Positions 54,832-64,000 of a DNA stretch of 64,000 nt are shown one piece after another; the first letter of the stretch is position 1, and each line of letters opens with the position of its first letter. The notes under the pieces were generated by a model that worked only from the letters and a program-made list of their open reading frames with translations, ran no database searches and was not told the origin of the DNA. This DNA is from Flavobacteriales bacterium (lineage in GTDB: Bacteria > Bacteroidota > Bacteroidia > Flavobacteriales_F > PHOS-HE28), in NCBI GenBank assembly GCA_016710015.1, contig JADJLR010000003.1:503711-567710 (forward strand). Reading direction: 5' to 3'. Made by a program: the position numbers and the translations under genes.

Positions 54832-55153
54832 TTTTCTCGTGCCAAGTTGTGAACAAGATATACAGCCCTGATCAATATTCATCCATTCCTGATCCCGCGA
54901 TGCTATGCCGGAGGATCACCGGACTGAAATGGCTCCAGGATCAAGCGTATCGTTAGGTTACCTCCCGTGTGTTCCAATGCTGAATTGCATTCGGGCGGTG
55001 TCCTTTTTCCAGTATCCACTCTTCATCGCATGCCATCCGTATCAGGAACGCCATCCGTAACGATCCGGTCGATGCAAATCGAGGAACCCAGTGTCCATTC
55101 TCGCTATTCCAACTCGATCTAGGCCACATCCACATAGGGCGGAACGTCACTGG

Positions 55154-55173
55154 CAACCGCGACGTCGCGGTTG
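55154..55173. repeat. 20-bp perfect palindrome
   Basis: CAACCGCGACGTCGCGGTTG equals its own reverse complement over all 20 bases. It lies in the gap between divergent genes, about 350 bases upstream of the AsmA-like gene. It has no loop and no T-run, which suits a symmetrical protein-binding site better than a terminator. Confidence 0.5.
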
Positions 55174-55280
55174 GCGACCCATTCGCACCCAACCCTTCGG
55201 ACTCTCGACAGGTTGCAACTTCTTCACCCTGCGACCTACTCTACTATTCTGACGAACGCACACCAGCCATCCGCCTCGTT

Positions 55281-55415
55281 CTACAAGAGGGTGTTCCACA
55301 CAGTGAACGCTTCACTTGTGGCGCGCTTCGTTGCTTTCTTGAATGCCTTGTTCATGGCTTCGCCCTCGGAACTGAGCTTTCTTGAAATGGTGATCTTCTC
55401 CCTGCGCTTGGTCAT
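55281..55415 (-). CDS. doubtful small basic protein
   Basis: A 44-residue frame beginning MTKRREKITISRKL and continuing NKAFKKATKRATSEAFTVW. The first half resembles small Bacteroidota proteins that start with ...REKITIS and have a KAxxKA helix. The expected C-terminal end is missing, so it may be a truncated remnant or chance. Its function is unknown. Confidence 0.25.
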   Translation of the reverse strand: MTKRREKITISRKLSSEGEAMNKAFKKATKRATSEAFTVWNTLL

Positions 55416-55523
55416 TACACCAAAGGTAGCGGTTGAAACACCCCCCAACACTCCCCTGTGAACGAACAGCACGGCTTTTGCCGTTAACGGTTTGAACCCC
55501 GGGATACCTTGGCGACCTTACCC

Positions 55524-58196
55524 ATGCTACGCCGCCTCCGCACCGCATTCCTTGTGCTCGCCTCTTTCGTGGTGGTGGGTTTCGGCGCCTTGGTGGTGCT
55601 GGCCAGCGTGTACGAAACGGAGGTGAAGGTGAAACTGGTGGGGGCCTTGAACCAACAGCTCAATGCTCCAGTGACCGTGAGCGACATGGACCTCACACTG
55701 GTGGCTCGATTCCCGCAGGCCAGCATGCGGTTGCACGATGTGCTGGCCAAAGAGGTCCGCACCGACGGCGTGGAGCCGGATACATTGCTTTATGCCAAGG
55801 AACTCTTTCTGGAATTCAGTCTCTGGGATCTGTTCCAAGGCAGCTATACCGTGCAGCAGGTCCATGGCGTGCAGGTGAGCCTGTACCCCGCGCTGGATGG
55901 CAACGGCAATGGGAACTACTTGGTGTGGAAGACCGACAGTACGGCGACCGGATCATCACCGATCAACTTGGATAAGGTGAGTTTCGATGGTCTCCACGTT
56001 CGCTTTCGCGATGACCGTTCCCGACTAGCCGTAACCACAACGAGCAAGCAGCTCACGCTCAGCGGTCGCTTCAGTGAGCAACTGAACGAATTGACCCTGA
56101 ATGGGGACGCCCACTTGCTCACCTGGATGAATGCGGATGAGCTGGTGTTGGCCGATCGTCGAGCCGACCTGCGTTTGAACTTGTCCTTCGGCGCTGCCGA
56201 TGCGCTGTTCCGCATCACCAAGGGCGAGGTGCTGAGTGGCAAAGTGCCCCTGGAGGTGACCCTGTCCGTGACGGAGAACCCCAAGGGTCCTTTTCTGGAC
56301 CTCCGTGCCAACGGACTGGGCTTGGGTCTGGGCGATGCCATGGCCTTGTTACCAGAACGGATGACCAAGACACTGGAACGATACACCATGCGTGGTGAGG
56401 TGGATCTGGCGATACACTACGCTGGACCGATCCAAAGTGGTCCTTCATTGTCGGTCGGTGCCAAGGTCATCAAGGGCACGTTGAAGGAGGCCCGCAGTGG
56501 TGCATCCTTCACCGATGTGTTCGGTGAGCTGGCCTTGGAATTGACACCCAGCGGCACACCGAGCAAGTTGGTGGTGAAGGGCTTCGCTGCGAGGAGCGCA
56601 GGAGGGACCATCAGTGGCAACTGGCAGAGCAACGGCCTCATCAATGCAGCGGTGAAAGCCGACCTGAAAGCGGACATCGGTCTGGCCGAACTCTTGCGTT
56701 TCGCACAAGTGGATACGCTGGAGCAGGTGAGCGGTCGGCTACGGACCGACCTGCACCTGTCGGGAAAACTCCGCGACGTGGGCGATATCCAACCCAAGGA
56801 CTTGCGGGCCATGGATGTGGGTGGGGCGATCGCCCTGCGCGATGCCACCTTGAAATTGAAGGGCGTGCGCCACCGTATCGAGCACATGGATGCCGACCTT
56901 GCCGTGCATGGGAACGATGCCACGGTGCAAGGCTTGAAGCTGGAGTTCCAGGACAGTCACATCGAGTTGAGCGGTACCCTGCGCAATTTGATGCCCTACT
57001 TGCTCTTCGACGACCAGCGATTGGTGATCGAAGCAAAAGCCTCCTCACCGCACATCGACCTAGCGGCCTTGGTCCGCAGTGAAGATGCTTCGGCCAACGC
57101 CAAGGACTATAGCCTTCGACTGCCGGGAGCCATCGAGATGGACTTGCAGGTGAAGGTGGATAAACTCGTGTTCGAGGAATTCGTGGCCGATGATATCCGC
57201 GGAACGGTGCGCATGAAGGACCGTGTGCTGCGTGTCGCGCCGGTGAGCTTCCGCAGCGCGTCCGGCGAAGTGAACGGCAACTTGGAGCTGGATGCACGCG
57301 GACAAGGACATGCCTATCCACTCACGATCAACGCCACGTTAGCGGGGATCGACCTCACACAGCTCTTCCGCGAGTTCCAGGACTTCGGTCAGGACTTCAT
57401 CGGCAGCAAGCACTTGAGCGGCCGTACGCATGCCGAGATCGCCTTCAAAGCGCCGCTTTCCCCCAGCATGCAATTGGACATGCAACGGCTGGTGTGCGTG
57501 ATCGACATTGGCGTGGAGAATGGCGCGATCAAGGGCCATGCGCCTTTGTTGGAAGTGGCGGACCACCTACAGAAGAACAAATTGGTAGCGCCCTTCGTGG
57601 ACATTCCACAACTGCGACAACGCCTCGGCGATGTGCGCTTTGCGAAGCTGGAGAACCAGATCGAGATCCATGACGGGGCGGTACACATTCCGCAGATGCT
57701 GGTAAGCAGCACGGTGATGGACATTGAACTCAGCGGTACGCATTGGTTCGACGACCGCATCGATCACCACCTGAGTTTTCGCTTGAGCGACCTTTTCCGC
57801 AAGGCGACCAGCCAAGACGAATTCGGTCCTGTGGTGGACGATGGCACTGGTATGCGGATCTATTTGCACATGTACGGCACCGCCAACGACCCGCAGTTCG
57901 GGAACGATGGGGCCATGGCCGCCGCCAAGCGGAAACAGCAATTCCAAGTTGAGAAGCAAGAGTTGAAGCAGATCCTGCGGGAAGAACTCGGCTTGTTCAA
58001 AGGCAGGACCATACCGACCACCGAACCACCAAAAAGGGATCCGACCGCACCGCGCTTCGAAGTGGTACCTACCGGCACCGACACCCTATCTACTGCGGGT
58101 GCGCAAGGGCCCAACGGCCGAGAAAAGAAAGGCCTCGGACGCTTGCTCAAGGAACCGGAACCGGAAGAACAAGCCACCTTCGAGCTGGAGCAATGA
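55524..58196 (+). CDS. AsmA-like protein
   Basis: An 890-residue envelope protein. One N-terminal membrane helix (AFLVLASFVVVGFGALVVLAS) is followed by a long periplasmic beta-rich body typical of AsmA-type bridge proteins (LNAPVTVSDMDLTLVARFPQASMRLHDV, FDGLHVRFRDDRSRLAVT, FAARSAGGTISGNWQSNGL, LSGTLRNLMPYLLF, ISDLFRKAT-like strands near the end). The tail of about 120 residues is charged and probably disordered. AsmA-like proteins are linked to lipid transport and outer-membrane homeostasis. I chose the first ATG; a TTG five codons upstream also keeps the frame. A histidine kinase gene follows on the same strand after 240 bases. Confidence 0.85.
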   Translation: MLRRLRTAFLVLASFVVVGFGALVVLASVYETEVKVKLVGALNQQLNAPVTVSDMDLTLVARFPQASMRLHDVLAKEVRTDGVEPDTLLYAKELFLEFSLWDLFQGSYTVQQVHGVQVSLYPALDGNGNGNYLVWKTDSTATGSSPINLDKVSFDGLHVRFRDDRSRLAVTTTSKQLTLSGRFSEQLNELTLNGDAHLLTWMNADELVLADRRADLRLNLSFGAADALFRITKGEVLSGKVPLEVTLSVTENPKGPFLDLRANGLGLGLGDAMALLPERMTKTLERYTMRGEVDLAIHYAGPIQSGPSLSVGAKVIKGTLKEARSGASFTDVFGELALELTPSGTPSKLVVKGFAARSAGGTISGNWQSNGLINAAVKADLKADIGLAELLRFAQVDTLEQVSGRLRTDLHLSGKLRDVGDIQPKDLRAMDVGGAIALRDATLKLKGVRHRIEHMDADLAVHGNDATVQGLKLEFQDSHIELSGTLRNLMPYLLFDDQRLVIEAKASSPHIDLAALVRSEDASANAKDYSLRLPGAIEMDLQVKVDKLVFEEFVADDIRGTVRMKDRVLRVAPVSFRSASGEVNGNLELDARGQGHAYPLTINATLAGIDLTQLFREFQDFGQDFIGSKHLSGRTHAEIAFKAPLSPSMQLDMQRLVCVIDIGVENGAIKGHAPLLEVADHLQKNKLVAPFVDIPQLRQRLGDVRFAKLENQIEIHDGAVHIPQMLVSSTVMDIELSGTHWFDDRIDHHLSFRLSDLFRKATSQDEFGPVVDDGTGMRIYLHMYGTANDPQFGNDGAMAAAKRKQQFQVEKQELKQILREELGLFKGRTIPTTEPPKRDPTAPRFEVVPTGTDTLSTAGAQGPNGREKKGLGRLLKEPEPEEQATFELEQ

Positions 58197-58211
58197 ACCG
58201 TTCAAAGGGGA

Positions 58212-58398
58212 CCGTGAATGGACGGGGATGAACGGCAATTCTGAGCCGGTACAAAATGCGATCCCCTCTTTATCCTTTGGTGGGGAGGTGAAAGAGTGGC
58301 GCACTTCTTCACCTCATCACAGCTATCGACTCCCTCATCATTCCATGAACAGGTGCATTGAAGTCGTTTCATTTCCGTGCATTCACGTCCATTTCCGG
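58212..58398. repeat. imperfect 24-bp inverted repeats flanking the AsmA-kinase gap
   Basis: CCGTGAATGGACGGGGATG at the left (58212-58235) and the reverse complement of 58375-58398 agree at about 19 of 24 positions. Between them lies a second inverted repeat (58285-58315: GAGGTGA ... TCACCTC). The arrangement resembles a small non-coding element or a terminator region for the AsmA-like gene. No T-run follows the inner hairpin, and no target-site duplication is clear. Confidence 0.35.
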
Positions 58399-58436
58399 TA
58401 GAAATCCCCCGCCATCCACGAACTTCACCCCGACGC

Positions 58437-59966
58437 ATGGATCTGTACTCCCGCAAACAGCGCTGGAAATTGGCCTTGGCCGTGGTGGCCATGCTGATCG
58501 TGGGCGCGTCCTTGTGGTATAGCAACCGCATCGTGGATCGTGTGCGTTTCGAAGAACGGCGCAAGGTGCAGTTGTGGGCGGAAGCGGTACAGAACCGTGC
58601 AGAGTTGGTGAACTATACCGAGAAACTCTTCGATCGATTGCGCGATGAAGAGCGCAAGAAAGTGCAATTGCTGGCCGAAGCCATGCAGCGACTCGGGAGC
58701 AGCGACAACATCGACTTCTCCTTCTACCTGCGCGTGGTGAGTGACAACACCACGGTGCCCGTGATCATCACTGACCTTCAAGGACGGAGACGATTCGAAC
58801 GCAACGTGGATACCACCATCACGAACCGACCGGAGCGGTTAGCGCAGGAGATCGCGGCAATGGCGGCACTGCACCCACCTATTGAGATCGCCATACCGGG
58901 CGTGGAGAAGCAACTGCTCTACTACAAGGACTCCAATGTCGTGACCGAATTGCAAGATGTGATGGATGGCATCATCCGCTCCTTCATTTCCGAAACGGTG
59001 ATGAGCACCGCTGCTGTACCGGTGATCTACACGGATAGCACGCGCACACGGATCATTGAATTCGGCCACATCGAACCACATGTGGCACGAGACAGTTCGG
59101 CCATGCAAGCCCGCATCCGCACCATGGAACAAGCGAACCGGCCGATCGCGATCGACCTACCGGGCAAGGGGCGCAACTACATCTTCTACGAGGAGTCCTT
59201 GGTGATCACCCAGCTCCGTTACTTTCCGTACGTGCAACTCGTGATCCTGGGCCTCTTCCTGATCGTGGCGTACGCGCTCTTCAGCATCTTCCGGAACGCA
59301 GAACAGAACCAGGTGTGGGTGGGCATGGCGAAGGAGACCGCGCACCAATTGGGCACGCCGCTCAGTTCCTTGATGGCGTGGATGGAATTGCTGAAGGACC
59401 AGAACCCCGAAGCCATCACCGAAATGCGCAAGGACGTGGACCGCTTGGAGGTGATCACCGAGCGCTTCAGCAAGATCGGTTCCTCGCCCGACCTCACCTC
59501 GGAAAAGCTGTACCACACGTTGCGCGCCACTGTGCTTTATCTACGACCGAGATTACCGGGTCGTGTGCGGATCGAGGTCATTCCACCTGCAGACCCCGAT
59601 ATGCAAGTGCCGCTGAACCGCGCACTTTTCAGCTGGGTCTTCGAGAACCTGATCCGCAACGCGATCGATGCCATGGAAGGCGAAGGCTCCATCGAACTGG
59701 AGATCATCCCCGAAGGCAACCAAGTACACGTGGACGTCACCGACAGCGGAAAGGGCATACCACCCTCCCAACATCGAACTGTTTTCCAACCCGGCTTCAC
59801 CACCAAGAAACGTGGCTGGGGGCTCGGGCTCTCGCTCAGCAAACGCATCATCGAGCAGTATCACGGCGGGAAGATCTTCGTGAAGCGCAGTGCTCCGGGG
59901 AAAGGGACCACGTTCCGGATCACGTTGAATAAGGGGGTGTTGAGTTCGGCGTTGGTGAGTGAGTGA
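58437..59966 (+). CDS. two-transmembrane sensor histidine kinase with duplicated sensor
   Basis: A 509-residue inner-membrane kinase. Helices at about residues 12-28 and 266-285 enclose a periplasmic sensor of about 235 residues. The kinase core has His303 in KETAHQLGTPLSS, the form common in Bacteroidota, N box FENLIRNAIDAMEG, G1 DSGKGIP, and G2 GWGLGLSLSKRII. The sensor is an internal tandem duplication with an 88-residue period: TTVPVIITD and PPIEIAIPG...LLYYKDSNVVTELQ (107-173) match AAVPVIYTD and RPIAIDLPG...YIFYEESLVITQLR (194-261). No response regulator gene is adjacent. I chose the ATG directly before the hydrophilic start MDLYSRKQRWK; a longer frame adds 20 unlikely residues. Confidence 0.88.
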   Translation: MDLYSRKQRWKLALAVVAMLIVGASLWYSNRIVDRVRFEERRKVQLWAEAVQNRAELVNYTEKLFDRLRDEERKKVQLLAEAMQRLGSSDNIDFSFYLRVVSDNTTVPVIITDLQGRRRFERNVDTTITNRPERLAQEIAAMAALHPPIEIAIPGVEKQLLYYKDSNVVTELQDVMDGIIRSFISETVMSTAAVPVIYTDSTRTRIIEFGHIEPHVARDSSAMQARIRTMEQANRPIAIDLPGKGRNYIFYEESLVITQLRYFPYVQLVILGLFLIVAYALFSIFRNAEQNQVWVGMAKETAHQLGTPLSSLMAWMELLKDQNPEAITEMRKDVDRLEVITERFSKIGSSPDLTSEKLYHTLRATVLYLRPRLPGRVRIEVIPPADPDMQVPLNRALFSWVFENLIRNAIDAMEGEGSIELEIIPEGNQVHVDVTDSGKGIPPSQHRTVFQPGFTTKKRGWGLGLSLSKRIIEQYHGGKIFVKRSAPGKGTTFRITLNKGVLSSALVSE

Positions 59967-59970
59967 GGTG

Positions 59971-61571
59971 CTACTCCAACACCACCCGTTCGTAGCAAAC
60001 GCCATCCCGATCCGTAAAGCGCAACACGTACGTGCCGGGCGAGAACCCGGTTAGATCCATTTCCTCTTGGGTAGCACCAGTTGGTAGCCTGCGTTGGAAA
60101 AGCAACTTGCCCATGGTGTCGTATACGCTGTAGTAGCTCTCGGCTTGTAGTGGGTCTTGGAATTGAACGGTGAAATGGCCTGTGGTGGGGTTGGGGTACA
60201 CGCGCATCTTGGTGCTGAATGTGTACGTAACGGTGTTGAGAATGATCTCGCAGGCATCGTACACCGCGAACGGATCGAATATGCTGTCGTTCAGGTATGC
60301 GGGTGAACGGGTGGCACCATCTACAGACGTAAGCACGAAGCTGCTGTCCGTCGGAAAGAGGTCCACGATCTGCACGGGGTAAGGGCGCTCTACACAGGAT
60401 AAGTACCCTTCGTTGTCCGTTTTAAAGACGAACGCCAGACTGGAGTTGATATCCGGGAGCGTGCCCCAAACATTGCCCGTAAAGGCAAATCCACCGTCCG
60501 AATGAGCGATCAAGTCCCTTGTGCGGAGCGCGTAATTGTCCGCGGCCATTGAGCGCGTCCAGAGCGAATCCCCGTTCTGGTCGGTCTTCATCAGGAAGGG
60601 ACGGTAGAAGAAGTTCGAATTCGGCTGACCCAAGGTAGCAAGCAGCACGAAGTTCCCGTCCAGCGTTGGCTGGATCCTTGACCATTGCCTTGTGTACCAA
60701 CGGTTCGTATTGCTGGCAAACCCACGACACCATTGCACCTCTCCCATCCCGTCCAATTTCATCATGAAGAGCTTAGGTTGAAAGGTCCCAGGCAAGGGGT
60801 CGAAAAGGCTGATATTGATGCTGTCCGTATAGCCTGTTATGATGAAGTCATCGTCCGACAGGATCACCGCGTCATGGATCATCCCCTTGGGTCGGATGTA
60901 GGACTTGCACCAAAGGAATTCACCATTGGCATCCATGCGAGCCACCACGGCACCCGCTGTGTCCATGTTGATGCCTGCCAATAGATCGCCACTAGGGAGT
61001 TCCTTAATGAACTGAAAGCCTCCATTGTTCGCGAAATGCCGTGCCCAGACCGGCATCATCGCTGCATCAACTTTGAACGCAAAGAAATCGCTCCGGTAGC
61101 CCCAGGAAACCGCACCCCCGTCACTAGTGACCGATACATCACACGCATATTCCGGCACCCGTCATTGAGTACATATTGATGCAACTCGATCACATTCCCC
61201 ATCGAGTCCATCTTACCGAGAACTGGACTGAACGACAAGATGGAGTTGGTTCCGGGATCCGCACAGGTATCACCACGCGCGCCTCCTGTAAAGAGGTATT
61301 CGTTATCCGCGTACCTCCGAATTGCACCAAGCCCAGTGAGCGGGGAGGTTTGATCCGCCCAGTATGAATGCGTCCCAATGACAAAGCCTTGCGCGTCCAA
61401 GCGGGTTACAGCACGGGTACGCCCAAGTCCAACAAAGAGGTTGCCACCCTCCAGTTCGGTCAAGTTGTACATGAAGGACGTGACTCCGTCGTACAGATGG
61501 GCAAACGTTTGCTGTCCATGGGAATATCCGACCGAACAGGTGAAAGCCAAGATCAAGAGGGAGTTCTTCAT
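59971..61571 (-). CDS. T9SS type-A sorting-domain secreted protein, frameshifted
   Basis: A protein of about 533 residues, split between two frames. The first part has a signal peptide (MKNSLLILAFTCSVGYSHGQ) and beta-propeller-like strands (LTELEGGNLFVGLGRTRAVTRLDAQGFV, YLFTGGARGD, GKMDSMGNVIELHQYVLNDG). The second part continues VPEYACDVSVTSDGGAVSWGYRS, further blades (FIKELPSGDLLAGINMDTAG, GEVQWCRGF, PTLDGNFVLLATLG, HSDGGFAFTGN) and the type A sorting domain (VYPNPTTGHFTVQF, VYDTMGKLLFQRRL, LTGFSPGTYVLRFTD). The change of frame is at a run of three G on the coding strand near 61159; one more G gives DGVPEYACD and a seamless protein. Its stop is five bases from the convergent kinase gene's end. 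Confidence 0.82.
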
Positions 61572-61574
61572 CGG

Positions 61575-64000
61575 TCAATGAATGATCAGTTTCTTGGTCT
61601 TCGAATGATTTCCGTCAGTGACTCGAACATGATACGAACCTTTCGCCATGTCGCCGATGGAGATTTGTACTATGCCTCCACCAACATTATTCCATGTCGA
61701 AATAAGTCTACCTGATATATCATAAAGTGCGATGTCATTCGCGCCTTCGTTCTGCAGCCGAACGAAGAGCTCGCTTCGGGTAGGGTTTGGAAACAGGGAG
61801 TAATCCCACTCCGGTTCAATGACAGCATCTTCGTAACTGGACTGCACCATGCTTTTAACAAAGGGAAGGGGTGATACAATAAATGCAAAATCCGTACGAA
61901 GTGTGTCCATGTAGTTGTCAACAATGTCCCCGAACTGATCTGTCAAGTCCAAGATGAGATCACCGGTCGCTGTAGATTCCAATTCCATCTGAGCCGGGTG
62001 TTCGGTACTATTAACACGTGTAGGAAACCACGAAACATAGAACTGTGTCTCCTGAGCAAAGCCGGCCAAAGTAATTGAGTTGGAACCAGGGGCAACGCAA
62101 CCAAGGAAGTTCTGGTCAACACTTGAAAGGAAATAGTTATTTCTAACCCAAGCGTTCCGATTATGAACCCATCCAATAGCGAGGTTCTGCTCTACGTTCT
62201 TGAGAAAGTATGCCTCGATGTCGTTTCCGTTGTCAAAAGCCTTTTCAGTTGTGAAATCATGGTCGAAGAAGTTATAGACCACCCAACTTGGGTGTTCAAG
62301 TAAACTTCGTAAAGGAGCAAAATGATGGTTCAGTCGACGATTTGTAATGCTCTTATACGTGCTTCCGATATTGATCACATTCGACTCTCCCAATTGGCTC
62401 GTAAAGCCGTTTGGGTTATTGATTGAGTATAGAATGTCATTGTCATCGTCAGGAGGCGGTGGTATTCCATCCATCCATCCGAACACGCGTTCCCAATTCC
62501 AGGTCATGCCAGCAGCAAACGATCCAGAAAAGGCGGAAGCCCAGAGTTCGTTGTGCAAAGAGACATCGTAGTTATGGAAGAACTTGTCGACACCGATACC
62601 CGACACTCCGGTATCATAGTTAAATTCACCAATGACGAAGGGTTTTCGCACTTGTTCATTCTGTTCATCCGGAAAGAAATCGTCCAAGAATCCGTGCGTA
62701 TTATTCACAGCCCCGTGGAGCCCAACGTCCGGTTGATTCTCATCAGCATCATCCGATTGAATATAGAGGTGCGCGTCGATCAGGTCGACCGCATCGTTGT
62801 AATATGGGGTGTAGTAGGTTTCGCGATCTTGTTTCTGAGGGTCGTTCCATGCATAACTCATCAGGAACAACTTCTTCGATTCACCAAGCGGCGAGGAAAC
62901 AGGGTTTGATAGGACAACGTCACCTCGCACAAAGCCAATGATATCGGACAACCAATCATCGATCGTGGAAGGTAGTAAAGGGTCAATGGGCCAAACCAGC
63001 TTATTCTCGTTACATACAGCCGAACCAGCACCGGTCAGGTCGTGATAATCATAGGTCAGCATTTGGTCGACCTCATTGAAAGGTTCGATAGCGGCAATAT
63101 TGACGGAGTATCCCCAGCGGGACATTAGGTATTTGTATTTGCGTTTCCAGTAATAGTAGGCTCCATCTTCGTAATCGCGTTCACCCGTGATGTCATCCGG
63201 CGTATAGAAGAATTCCTTTAGATCATACCGGCCTGTTACGGGATCACGATTCGGCTCCAATAGGTTTGGTACGTACGCGTGCTGGCCCCAGATGATACGT
63301 TCGAAAGCGAACCCAGGTGGGTATGGGTCGACGCACATTTGAATATATATGCCATTGGCATGGGCTTGCTCCAGCATTTTGTCAAAGGCCCAGCAATGAA
63401 ATTGGCAATTGCTGGTGTTGGAATAAGAGCCAGCCGTGCCAACAGCACACGGTGGCGCGGCATAATACGCATCGTAAACTCCCAAATTCACCCATTCCGG
63501 CGCAAATATGTGCCGCATGAGGTACATGCGCATGTAATTGCCGCCCACGTCGTGCATCTCTTCCATCGTCTGGAGCATCACATTGAAGTCACGTTGATGG
63601 AGTCCCGAACCGTATCCTGTCGTCCCACGCCGTATGTCTGCCATGTTCACCCCCAAGCCTAAGAATGTTTCATGGGTCTCGAACTTCAATGTGCGGTTGT
63701 TCGCTTCATTCACGCTCAAATGTCCTTTGTTCTCTGGCAGCGGTGGGTCACACACGAAGCTGAAGTTAATGAAGTCCCACGGCGGCAGTGCAGTCTCGCT
63801 CAGTTCCGAGATGTGTGGTGCCTTTAGAGCAATAGAATACCGCCAAACACCTTCCATATCAGGAGATATTCGAAATCGAAGTCGGTAAATGTCCAATGGG
63901 TTGTTGGTATCATCCGTAAGCTCGGCGATATCATCCGCGCTTTGCCATTTCGCTTCTCTCATATAGAAGCCCCATTTGAGCGTCTGACTTTCATCAGGTT
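61575..64000 (-). CDS. glycoside-hydrolase-like T9SS type-A cargo, 5' end off the window
   Basis: The frame stays open to the right edge (PDESQTLKWGFYMREAKW precedes the first Met), so the gene starts outside the window; 808 residues are visible. After a DUF5060-like beta domain (MEGVWRYSIALKAP) comes a TIM-barrel-like region with features of clan GH-A enzymes. A probable acid/base Glu sits in IEPFNEVDQ (coding bases near 63063-63090), and a probable nucleophile Glu in FVIGEFNYD (near 62613-62640). A C-terminal beta domain and a type A sorting domain follow (LFPNPTRSELFVRL, ALYDISGRLISTW, AKGSYHVRVTD). The likely substrate is a beta-linked polysaccharide, but neither family nor substrate can be fixed by eye. 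The gene is markedly more AT-rich than most of the window. Confidence 0.82.
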   Translation of the reverse strand, partial: PDESQTLKWGFYMREAKWQSADDIAELTDDTNNPLDIYRLRFRISPDMEGVWRYSIALKAPHISELSETALPPWDFINFSFVCDPPLPENKGHLSVNEANNRTLKFETHETFLGLGVNMADIRRGTTGYGSGLHQRDFNVMLQTMEEMHDVGGNYMRMYLMRHIFAPEWVNLGVYDAYYAAPPCAVGTAGSYSNTSNCQFHCWAFDKMLEQAHANGIYIQMCVDPYPPGFAFERIIWGQHAYVPNLLEPNRDPVTGRYDLKEFFYTPDDITGERDYEDGAYYYWKRKYKYLMSRWGYSVNIAAIEPFNEVDQMLTYDYHDLTGAGSAVCNENKLVWPIDPLLPSTIDDWLSDIIGFVRGDVVLSNPVSSPLGESKKLFLMSYAWNDPQKQDRETYYTPYYNDAVDLIDAHLYIQSDDADENQPDVGLHGAVNNTHGFLDDFFPDEQNEQVRKPFVIGEFNYDTGVSGIGVDKFFHNYDVSLHNELWASAFSGSFAAGMTWNWERVFGWMDGIPPPPDDDNDILYSINNPNGFTSQLGESNVINIGSTYKSITNRRLNHHFAPLRSLLEHPSWVVYNFFDHDFTTEKAFDNGNDIEAYFLKNVEQNLAIGWVHNRNAWVRNNYFLSSVDQNFLGCVAPGSNSITLAGFAQETQFYVSWFPTRVNSTEHPAQMELESTATGDLILDLTDQFGDIVDNYMDTLRTDFAFIVSPLPFVKSMVQSSYEDAVIEPEWDYSLFPNPTRSELFVRLQNEGANDIALYDISGRLISTWNNVGGGIVQISIGDMAKGSYHVRVTDGNHSKTKKLIIH

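Larger units (their letters stand above)
54779..55523. other. 745-base gap between divergent genes
   Basis: Apart from the sites listed separately (possible promoter with a G9 tract, 20-bp palindrome, one doubtful small frame), I see no gene with family-like sequence. Short open frames on both strands read like chance translations. The gap separates the minus-strand secreted-protein run from the plus-strand AsmA/kinase genes and should hold the promoters for both. Confidence 0.6.

Overview
The window comes from a moderately GC-rich member of the Bacteroidota, most likely a Flavobacteriales-type bacterium. The evidence is a set of phylum-specific parts: type IX secretion (T9SS) cargo with type A and type B C-terminal sorting domains, PorP/SprF-family outer-membrane proteins, SprB-type adhesin repeats, a PorE-like OmpA protein, a fused CcoN-CcoO cbb3 oxidase subunit, and a DUF2723 membrane glycosyltransferase. 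There is no phage, integrase, transposase or CRISPR array.

Layout. (1) 1-5.8 kb: a DUF898 membrane protein (cut by the left edge), guanine deaminase, tRNA-Gln beside tandem copies of its own 3' end plus terminator, a frameshifted DUF2723 gene and a NodB-type polysaccharide deacetylase. (2) 5.8-29.5 kb, all on the minus strand: an adhesin/secretion cluster. Three type-B sorting-domain proteins, two of them giant (2722 and 3124 residues), are each followed by their own PorP/SprF gene, and the run ends in a PorE-like protein. (3) 29.6-32.4 kb: a translationally coupled operon of a cysteine-dioxygenase-fold protein that lacks one iron ligand, a PAS histidine kinase, and a response regulator fused to a CRP/FNR-type regulator. 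(4) 32.6-42 kb: a small coiled-coil gene, then the cbb3 oxidase locus ccoI-ccoS-ccoNO-ccoQ-ccoP-ccoG-fixH-safE-like, read in that order on the minus strand. (5) 42-47.9 kb: tRNA-Arg, metG, LD-carboxypeptidase, a DUF4412 protein, a YraN-family protein and an RsuA/RluB-type pseudouridine synthase with a long basic tail. (6) 48-54.8 kb: a minus-strand run of secreted proteins, mostly with type A sorting domains, including a truncated paralogue and a frameshifted SprB-repeat/tail-fibre-like gene. (7) 55.5-60 kb: an AsmA-like protein and a two-TM histidine kinase. (8) 60-64 kb: two further type A T9SS cargo genes, one frameshifted and one a glycoside-hydrolase-like protein cut by the right edge.

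How the parts fit. Much of the window serves the cell surface: secretion partners (PorP/SprF, PorE-like), huge repeat adhesins, smaller secreted proteins and wall or polysaccharide enzymes. The other theme is low-oxygen respiration, with a full cbb3 assembly set next to a sensor kinase/CRP-hybrid regulator. Three genes carry single-base frameshifts, one of them in a G-run, so sequencing or assembly error should be excluded before they are called broken.
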